Below, one piece after another: positions 35,501-40,549 of a DNA stretch of 45,051 nt. The notes beneath the pieces were generated by a model. The model made no database searches and was not told where the DNA came from. It worked only from the letters and a program-made list of their open reading frames with translations. Location: positions 1-45,051 of the forward strand of contig DASVXH010000058.1 of the NCBI GenBank assembly GCA_036392795.1, read 5' to 3'. The position numbers and the translations under genes were made by a program. The stretch comes from JARIHD01 sp036392795 (GTDB lineage Bacteria; Patescibacteriota; Saccharimonadia; Saccharimonadales; UBA4665). Every line of letters starts with the position of its first letter. Position 1 is the stretch's first letter.

Positions 35501-36581
35501 TAGTCATGACCGTTCTCGTTCTTCGGGAACAGAGCGTATAGGTAAAAAGTATCAGTGGATTGGGCTTACGGAATTCGTAGCTCTTTTAGGATCGAATTAC
35601 TACTACCAAGAAGACAAGTGGTCTAGTGGTGGCAATCTGACCCACTATCATGGCGCATACCAGACAGGCTTGCGTGACTTTGATCCGACGATAGATCCCT
35701 TATGGCTCATAGGCAGAAAAGAAGATGATGATTCAACTGAGGTTTGGTGGATGCCCAAATACAGCAAATGGCATCTTAAAAACTGGCGACATTCAACAAA
35801 AGATATACCTTCGCCAAGTCAGCTTATTCAAGCAAGCAAGGACGGTGTCGAATATCTCAATCTCCTGAGTTGGAAAACCTGGAAAGGCGAGACGGATGCA
35901 CCTGAAGATAAAGATAACCACAACTACCCTGAACTCTGGATGCACGTTAACGGTTACATAGCGCATAAGAGGGATTTCCTAGCTGTCAAGAAATGGTGTG
36001 AGACAAAAGAGTTTTGGAATCGGGCTTTACCCGAACCGAACGATGAATCTAGCGGGGTGTTTCTTAAAGAGTTTGCGGATAGTTCGGCGTATCGTGAAGT
36101 ACTTGGTGTATATCAAGAAAAAGAGGGCTGGTCTATTAAGGGCGACGAAACGCCTTTTGACGTTCTTGGTCCGATCGAAGGATATAGTAGCAGTAGTTTT
36201 GAAACAGACGATACGGTCAGCAATCATGTGAGGCTGTACGCTCCTAATAGCTTCTTGCGAAAAATCCTGAAACTACGTCCGTCCACTAAAATTGGCGAGT
36301 ATATTTCTGTAGATGGTAGGCTGCGCTTTTTTGACCCATCAGTTGATTATCCTGCTCATTCGGCTTTGCTGGTCAACAAAGACCAATTTCTTAAAGAACT
36401 AGATAGGCGTGGGCTAGTGATATTTTGGACAGTACTAGGCGAGAAGATGTATTTAGGGGAATATGGTGACGGTGAATTTAGGGGTCAGCGACTTGAAATC
36501 CATGGGTACTGTTATTTCGACGATGCGGGCAAGTTGATTGAGAACACTCGCTACAAGAATGAGTGGAAAAATGGAAACTGA
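32565..36581 (+). CDS. giant STAND/Avs-like P-loop NTPase
   Basis: 1338 residues. An N-terminal helical region (1-165) has no enzyme motif I can see. The NTPase core has Walker A GEAGIGKT (177-184), GRPTLIFLAHELLG after it, the Walker-B-like LIVDAVNEAE (251-260) and VVSVRNGYEP as sensor region. This pattern is typical of the large antiviral STAND ATPases (Avs-type and relatives). About 900 residues follow, helical at first and then W/Y-rich, the expected place for the trigger-sensing part. It is convergent, two bases apart, with a HEPN/membrane-protein operon. It is visibly A/T-richer than genes in the first 15 kb, suggesting transfer. The defence role is inferred. Confidence 0.7.
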   Translation: MITQQIQEARLKVAISSAGNRYSTVVNLQVQNILKNLHALNREPAYLADLLGLTYKVQRATRYLGNHTDKEAEIKQLQADAKTIVNRLVGLKAKTKYQNILWSDVSKIIKRAADQSYELYSLFRQRKEEKQKERPYDSTDYGASNMWNLYRALAELQRFLDDSRPTLFNKPRMILRGEAGIGKTHLLCDYAKIRVESGRPTLIFLAHELLGVQSKSNPIECMASLLGYADVPGFITDLEQLSKSSEDRVCLIVDAVNEAEGLKWAELSTLFNIKGLSLVVSVRNGYEPIIKDSDRYTAIQHFGFAEMEWQAISTFFKHYKMEMPEIPIIDPEFKNPLFLKIFCESYAGRKDKTPRGHGATHVFEQYVETQSKRVLNELGLKLPKDYLWKHVIKEMGVWMGKNGKARMLRPKLLEIVARDTKLSPHSSRLISLMEHHGLLIKYPSYNKNGKRKGYGYSFTYNRFSDHLIVRSILTENRIDSSDAAKVFFRQSSFLQRNRYNSGLMEALAIQIPERCKGQELTWLVPKKYRGDWTMKMAFIEGLKWRDVASVDKQTGALKFMDADQVRKYMNEYFHDTEQDEHIILNCMLDVCAIPSHPFNADRLHKLLNRHSLGKRDSWWQYFLLNYEDNSGNAVERLQSWSLSELPQRASSDSVRLAAVALSWTLASSNRSLRDRSSRALVCLLTYHQQALLETLKQFADNNDPYIMQRLFAVTYGALSLNPREKLNFKSIVQWIYKSYFLNTKRRPDALMDDYAKGTIELYLRNYRNDVQVRTKKITPPFPYYKFPTKIPTVKSLQKKYRGEDHNYYSIWGSLMYGEGGAAIADFGNYTMGSILRGFSDVPLSARPPRNIKAGHDAFLRSLSEKQRKLLDTYNTLRFSRITFPWAEAIRAKKETANTEAKPTISDLDIKGALRAFERSLGPIKRIKYRKYGPYIRDEKRFNWKENDYDLNIARRWIFKRVIDLGWNPKAHETFDKHYSSHDRSRSSGTERIGKKYQWIGLTEFVALLGSNYYYQEDKWSSGGNLTHYHGAYQTGLRDFDPTIDPLWLIGRKEDDDSTEVWWMPKYSKWHLKNWRHSTKDIPSPSQLIQASKDGVEYLNLLSWKTWKGETDAPEDKDNHNYPELWMHVNGYIAHKRDFLAVKKWCETKEFWNRALPEPNDESSGVFLKEFADSSAYREVLGVYQEKEGWSIKGDETPFDVLGPIEGYSSSSFETDDTVSNHVRLYAPNSFLRKILKLRPSTKIGEYISVDGRLRFFDPSVDYPAHSALLVNKDQFLKELDRRGLVIFWTVLGEKMYLGEYGDGEFRGQRLEIHGYCYFDDAGKLIENTRYKNEWKNGN

Positions 36582-36583
36582 GT

Positions 36584-37465
36584 TTATTGCTCAAGGCGGT
36601 TTTTTAGCCTTGTGCGCTTCATCCTGAAATTGCGGCTATCAATTAAAAAGTCCTTACCTCTACTCTGCGACCATGCGGAGATGCATTCTAAAATCTCTAG
36701 TGTACATGACAGTAAAAGCTCCTTACCGTCGTTATTAGGTTTCATCGGTGTCAATAAGTCGATTTTGTACTTGCCCATTTTAAGATCATTGAATGCAGCT
36801 ACGGCGAGTTCGTTTGATTTCTTAGTTTTTGCCATTAGCAAGTAACGATTTTGAAACTTTGTTACCTGATCAATCTCACTACCTTTAACAATAGTGTATT
36901 TGGGATTGGCATCGCCGCCTTTTTTGTAGAAGCGGGGGCTTGTGGCGTACTCTAGAGTTCTGACGGCTTTAATTAGTCGAATGAATGCGTTACGTTCATC
37001 TACTGATAAGTTGTTGTATATTAACTCATTGGCGAGTAGTAAGGCGAATTGATCTTCACTGTATCCCCAATCGGTTGCTAAATAGTATGCCATGGGCGAG
37101 TAATTCTCTAAAGTCTTTCGCATTTTCTCTTCATTCATATTCAACAGCTTTAGGACTTTATTTAAGCCTGGCGTCGGTGTACCAATCACGAGAGGACTTA
37201 CTCGGTTCAGTAACGATAGGATCTCTCTATCGATGTTCATTTTCACATACTCTGAGAGGTCCCTATTATCTTCTTTTGCAACCTTTTCCTTTATCGCTTC
37301 ATAGCTAAAGATGACTATAGGTATTGTCACCAAGCTGGCACTGATATTTAAAAGTAGGCCTGAGAGATTATCTGATGTAAGACTGGCTAGTAGGTAAAAC
37401 AAAAGTCCAGCAATAATAGCTATCGCATAAGGAAAGCGTTTTAGAATGCTATATACATAATTCAT
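36584..37465 (-). CDS. membrane-anchored protein, partner of the HEPN protein
   Basis: 293 residues. Two membrane helices occur at the start (YAIAIIAGLLFYLLASL and GLLLNISASLVTIPIVIFSY), then a helical cytosolic part (EYVKMNIDREILSLLNRVSP; ENYSPMAYYLATDWG). The family is not recognised. Its ATG overlaps the stop of the HEPN gene by four bases (ATGA type), so the two are translated together. Two N-terminal helices plus a cytosolic domain are a common shape for membrane effectors in defence pairs; this is inference. Confidence 0.65.
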   Translation of the reverse strand: MNYVYSILKRFPYAIAIIAGLLFYLLASLTSDNLSGLLLNISASLVTIPIVIFSYEAIKEKVAKEDNRDLSEYVKMNIDREILSLLNRVSPLVIGTPTPGLNKVLKLLNMNEEKMRKTLENYSPMAYYLATDWGYSEDQFALLLANELIYNNLSVDERNAFIRLIKAVRTLEYATSPRFYKKGGDANPKYTIVKGSEIDQVTKFQNRYLLMAKTKKSNELAVAAFNDLKMGKYKIDLLTPMKPNNDGKELLLSCTLEILECISAWSQSRGKDFLIDSRNFRMKRTRLKNRLEQ

Positions 37466-38229
37466 GCTACAACTCGCAGCTCTAAGCGCTTCTTAAGCCA
37501 TGAAATTATTGGTGCCTGGCAGTCGTAGTATGTCTCAAAGACGTTGCTAACGATCTCTTTGTAGTCATTATTTAAGGCCTGAGTTATTCGAATGCCGCTA
37601 TCATCGCCATGAGAGAGGACTATGCCACAATATTGGATATTTTGAACTGAATACTGATGTGCCATTTGATTACGCAGCATGCGCATTCTCTCGATTGCGT
37701 TAAAATTTATCCCATTCAATTCGGGTATTTGCTTAAGCCCTGCGATTTTATTGTGGGCATTCTGAGACCGTATTGTTTTAAGTGTGTATTTTGGGTTGCC
37801 GACATCTGAATAGACGCCACAATTAACAAGTGCGAGGTGGTCAAGAAGAAATTCTATTCTTGCGAATGCTTCAAGAACAGCACCGCGTCGATTGCTAGCG
37901 CTTTTCTCATTAAATGGAGTATCAAAGTAGCTGTCTTGCTCGCCCTTATTAAGCGCTCCATTGCCTTCGCCATCTTCCCAGAAAGTAACAATCTTGTCTC
38001 TGTCCTTGGAACTTACTATGAAGAAAGGTTCACCTAAATTCATGGCCCTATCGCTACCTGATCCGATCCATAAATGAAGAATTTTCATAATGTCTTCATT
38101 ATCTGTACACCACGCCCAGCCTTGAATCAGTCGCGACTCTAGCTCACTTTTTTCTTTGTGATTAAGCTGGTCGACTGGCTTTCCGGATACGCTATCTACT
38201 AAAATATAATCTTCTTTTTTATCCATCAT
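37462..38229 (-). CDS. HEPN-domain-like protein
   Basis: About 255 residues. A helix LEAFARIEFLLDHLAL and a later MLRNQMAHQY give the R-N-x3-H motif in helical context that marks HEPN domains (RNases or substrate-binding folds). The first 130 residues are of mixed composition, with DKIVTFWEDGEGNG in the middle. The start is uncertain: the frame is open back to 38340, but its first part is translated through a tRNA T-arm fragment, so I prefer the ATG at 38229; a GTG near 38289 is another option. It forms an overlapping operon with the membrane protein and meets the STAND gene tail-to-tail, so all three may work together. Confidence 0.65.
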   Translation of the reverse strand: MMDKKEDYILVDSVSGKPVDQLNHKEKSELESRLIQGWAWCTDNEDIMKILHLWIGSGSDRAMNLGEPFFIVSSKDRDKIVTFWEDGEGNGALNKGEQDSYFDTPFNEKSASNRRGAVLEAFARIEFLLDHLALVNCGVYSDVGNPKYTLKTIRSQNAHNKIAGLKQIPELNGINFNAIERMRMLRNQMAHQYSVQNIQYCGIVLSHGDDSGIRITQALNNDYKEIVSNVFETYYDCQAPIISWLKKRLELRVVA

Positions 38230-38311
38230 ATAGTCTTTTGCTAGTGCTCTAGAGTTAGGATGTCTGAATTTAGCTCTTTGTGCAACCACTCCGGGATAAA
38301 ATATATGCAAT

Positions 38312-38338
38312 AGGAGAAAAGGGATTCGAACCTTGATC
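38312..38338 (-). pseudogene. tRNA T-arm/acceptor fragment at junction B
   Basis: On the minus strand TCAAGGTTCGAATCCCTTTT continues as CTCC, giving a T-loop with partial stem and a following acceptor-like strand. The rest of a tRNA is absent. It lies within the open frame upstream of the HEPN gene. Confidence 0.55.
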
Positions 38339-38374
38339 AAACTTTCCTAAGGTGTAATGATTTTTTGCCAAACA

Positions 38375-38402
38375 AAAAAGATGCCCAAATTGGGACATCT
38401 TT
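38375..38402 (-). terminator. hairpin terminator at junction B
   Basis: AAAGATGCCCA pairs with TGGGACATCTTT with one mismatch; on the minus strand it ends in a T-run (TCTTTTTTG). It would end transcripts from the VOC/ydeI pair. The same order of tRNA-like 3' end and then hairpin is seen after the intact tRNA-Gln. Confidence 0.75.
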
Positions 38403-38412
38403 CTTGCGTTCA

Positions 38413-38457
38413 ATAATCTCATGGCTGGGGAGAATGGTCGCAAGTAAAACTTTTCCA
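38413..38457 (+). repeat. junction repeat copy B
   Basis: AATAATCTCATGGCTGGGGA then GAATGGTCGCAAGTAAAAC, followed by TTTT. It shares its first part with copies C, D and the tRNA-Gln 3' flank, and its second part with copies C, G and H. On the minus strand it reads TTCTCCCCAGCCA, like a tRNA acceptor and CCA end. Confidence 0.65.
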
Positions 38458-38529
38458 GAGGTAGACGATGAGCTGAATTTACAACAATCTATTCAAGAAA
38501 TATATAACCTGTTGAACGACCTCCCCTAA
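38434..38529 (+). CDS. possible 31-codon peptide at junction copy B
   Basis: The frame starts MVASKTFPEVDD and ends in a helix (LQQSIQEIYNLLNDLP). Its stop overlaps the stop of the truncated YdeI gene on the other strand. GGGGAGA lies only a few bases before the ATG, too close for a normal ribosome site. Similar short frames start at the same place in copies G and H. Expression is unproven. Confidence 0.3.
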   Translation: MVASKTFPEVDDELNLQQSIQEIYNLLNDLP

Positions 38530-38915
38530 CCGTAGTGGGCCACCCTGCTAGTCGGCCAGCGGCCGTCCTGCTTCGCCGCGTTAATCTGTGCGAGTCCGGC
38601 TGGCTTCATACGACCGGCTGCTATGAGTTCCTCTGCTCTCTGTGCATTGATGAGCGACCAAGGACTTCTTGCACGGCGCGGTGAATACCGTTGCAGGTAG
38701 TAAGATTCGTCAAAGGATTTACGGTGACTGTCGATCCACCCGTAGCACAGAATAATATCCAGGGCTTCCGGAATTGTGACAGACACTTTTCCGGAAGCCT
38801 TTTTAGCGATTCTAAGCCAGACTTCATCGCGCTGATCATGATTGTCTGCCAACCACTTCTCCCAATCGGCTACGCTTGCAATATCGATATATGCAGGGTT
38901 GACAGACTTATTCAT
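38526..38915 (-). CDS. YdeI/OmpD-associated family protein, C-terminally truncated
   Basis: 129 residues. The family pattern is clear: DWEKWLADNHDQRDEVWLRI, then KKASGKVSVTIPEALDIILC, YGWIDSHRKSFDESYYLQRY, SPRRARSPWSLINAQRAEEL and GRMKPAGLAQINAAKQDGRW. Full members run on for roughly 60 more residues; here the chain stops just after the GRW motif, exactly where junction B begins. The missing tail suggests that recombination at the junction cut the gene. It lies three bases after the VOC gene and was probably co-transcribed with it. Function of the family is uncertain (linked to bacteriocin or peptide resistance). Confidence 0.75.
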   Translation of the reverse strand: MNKSVNPAYIDIASVADWEKWLADNHDQRDEVWLRIAKKASGKVSVTIPEALDIILCYGWIDSHRKSFDESYYLQRYSPRRARSPWSLINAQRAEELIAAGRMKPAGLAQINAAKQDGRWPTSRVAHYG

Positions 38916-38918
38916 GGA

Positions 38919-39353
38919 TTAGCCCTTTTTGCCTTTCAGGACCTCAAGATAGTGCGGGCTGTGAATCAAACCTAATACATTGCCGAACGGATCAACAACG
39001 GATGCCGTTACCCAACCGGCATCGCCGCGAGGCGTGATTGGATCGTATTCGGTAGCGCCCATTTCGATCAATTTTGTCATGACGGCAGCCACGTCGTCAA
39101 CGTGCCAGTATAGGATCACTCCTCCGGGGCCATGTGCGCTGGCTTTCTTTGGCGCGTATTTTTTGTCGATAATACCGAGCTCGTCCTGAGAGTCGCCAAT
39201 TCGGTACTCGATATAAGCTGGATTCTCAGCGCTCGGTCGCTGGAAGTACGGCTCGATCCCTAGCAATTTTGTGTACCATTTTTCCGCCGCCCGTACGTCT
39301 TCTGCCCAAAAGCTGACATTCGCGAGGCCGCGTAAGATTGTTGTATGTGACAT
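38919..39353 (-). CDS. VOC / glyoxalase-like superfamily protein
   Basis: 144 residues with the VOC paired-motif layout: ANVSFWAEDVRAAEKWYTKL, LGIEPYFQRP, then VILYWHVDDVAAVMTKLIEM and VVDPFGNVLGLIHSPHY at the end. A His in YWHVDD and a later Glu or His could bind metal. Substrate is unknown. It is followed directly by the ydeI-like gene and is divergent from the AraC regulator, a layout that suggests the regulator controls this pair. Confidence 0.88.
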   Translation of the reverse strand: MSHTTILRGLANVSFWAEDVRAAEKWYTKLLGIEPYFQRPSAENPAYIEYRIGDSQDELGIIDKKYAPKKASAHGPGGVILYWHVDDVAAVMTKLIEMGATEYDPITPRGDAGWVTASVVDPFGNVLGLIHSPHYLEVLKGKKG

Positions 39354-39422
39354 AACTAACTCCTTCTATTATTGACTGTCATCTTTCCATGGGAGATGCT
39401 ACCTCCTATACTAGAGACAAAT

Positions 39423-40313
39423 ATGAGTGATGTATTACAAAAACCCGCAGATCGTACTGATCGCGACGGACACCTAGACCCCGCGGGTTTTGACCAAAAC
39501 GTTAGATTTCGGATATATCCTGCGCCACCCGAACTTGCTCCGTTCATATACCACTTTTGGACGATTGCGTGGGAAAGGACGGGGCTACCCCCTTATGTAT
39601 CCGAACAAGTGCAGCGTCGACCATACGTTGATGTTTTTATCTCAGAAGCAGAGTCTGGCGTTCAATGTACGTTTCGCAATCGGCGGGATTACGTGGCGGC
39701 CGGAAAAGGTCGGATTATTGGGGCTCGCTTTTTGCCCGGGGCGTTTCACGCATTTTGGCACTGGTCTATGACCGGACTCCACGACCAACGCCTCGAACTC
39801 GAACGAGTATTTCCTGAAGCTAACGAGCAATTTATTAAATATGTGTTGTCATTGGAAGACGAAGCCGCCATAGCAAAAATGATCGAACTTATCAGCACAA
39901 AGCATCCTGTTCAAGATGCCAATATCGAACTCGTGAATAAGGTTATCACCATAGCAGAGAATAAAAGTGTACGGACTGTAAAAGATGTCGCAAAAAAAAT
40001 GGCAAAGAGCGAACGCTGGGTGCAGCAGCTATTTCAGGAATACGTCGGTGTAGGCATTAAATGGTTGCTCCAGAGGAATCGGCTTCTAGAAGCAGCCGAA
40101 TATATCCGCCAGAGCGAGAGTCCAAATTGGGTAAAAATCGCCTACGAACTAGACTATAGCAGTCAGCAGCATTTTATCAGTGATTTCAAGCGAGTACTTG
40201 GAAAAACACCTCGACAATATAAACGTGAACTTAACCACACCGCACCGAGCATACGTTTGCAGAAGGACGAGGTGCAAACGAAGAGAGGGGATTCGAACCC
40301 CGCTAACAGATGA
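39423..40313 (+). CDS. AraC-family regulator with DUF6597-type N-terminus
   Basis: About 297 residues. The N-terminal sensor part (FRIYPAPPELAPFIYHFWTI, IGARFLPGAFHAFW) is the usual partner of this AraC subgroup. The C-terminal domain has two helix-turn-helix units: SVRTVKDVAKKMAKSERWVQ, and WVKIAYELDYSSQQHFISDF followed by the family end motif KTPRQYKRE. The ATG at 39423 is preferred over the in-frame 39372. The last dozen codons run through a tRNA T-arm fragment (giving RGDSNPANR), so the native C-terminus was probably replaced at the junction. It is divergent from the VOC gene. Confidence 0.85.
   Translation: MSDVLQKPADRTDRDGHLDPAGFDQNVRFRIYPAPPELAPFIYHFWTIAWERTGLPPYVSEQVQRRPYVDVFISEAESGVQCTFRNRRDYVAAGKGRIIGARFLPGAFHAFWHWSMTGLHDQRLELERVFPEANEQFIKYVLSLEDEAAIAKMIELISTKHPVQDANIELVNKVITIAENKSVRTVKDVAKKMAKSERWVQQLFQEYVGVGIKWLLQRNRLLEAAEYIRQSESPNWVKIAYELDYSSQQHFISDFKRVLGKTPRQYKRELNHTAPSIRLQKDEVQTKRGDSNPANR
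40281..40309 (-). pseudogene. tRNA T-arm/acceptor fragment at junction A
   Basis: On the minus strand GCGGGGTTCGAATCCCC, followed by TCTCTTC, forms a good T-stem and loop plus an acceptor-like strand. It is 3' of tRNA-Gln with a terminator between. It codes for the end of the AraC gene on the other strand. Confidence 0.65.
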
Positions 40314-40314
40314 C

Positions 40315-40350
40315 AAAATAAAAAGAGTCCAAAGTTTGAACTCTTTTATA
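40315..40350 (-). terminator. terminator of tRNA-Gln
   Basis: AAAAGAGT pairs with ACTCTTTT around an 11-base loop; the minus strand ends in a T-run (CTCTTTTTATTTTG). It lies 15-20 bases after the tRNA 3' end. Confidence 0.8.
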
Positions 40351-40365
40351 TCTGTAATAAATTCA

Positions 40366-40439
40366 TGGCTGGGGATGAGGGATTCGAACCCCCGATCACG
40401 GGACCAGAACCCGTTGCCTTACCGCTTGGCCAATCCCCA
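40366..40439 (-). tRNA. tRNA-Gln (anticodon CTG), CCA encoded
   Basis: A complete cloverleaf on the minus strand: acceptor TGGGGAT with ATCCCCA, discriminator G and encoded CCA, anticodon stem ACGGG/CCCGT with loop TTCTGGT (anticodon CTG, codon CAG) and T-arm GGTTCGAATC. The opening T and the acceptor sequence are typical of Gln tRNA. The 3' end (CCCCAGCCA plus TGAATTTATTA) is the intact relative of the junction repeats. Confidence 0.95.
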
Positions 40440-40549
40440 ATGGCTGGAACAGATGACATTATAGCAAAGGGCAGGAATTATTTCTAGAGCGGCTTTCGAT
40501 GTGGGCTGGTATGTTATCTTTCGGGGCGAATCTGCGGTATTCTTTATAA

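Noticed and set aside
38230..38340. N-terminal extension of the HEPN gene (start MIKVRIPFLL)
   Set aside because: Its first codons lie in a tRNA T-arm fragment and it needs a TTG start with no ribosome site. A start within the extension is still possible.
40180..40464. Open frame on the plus strand across the tRNA-Gln region (EGIRTPL, LGMRDSNPRSRD)
   Set aside because: It is the translation of tRNA T-arms and the tRNA itself, a well-known false protein.
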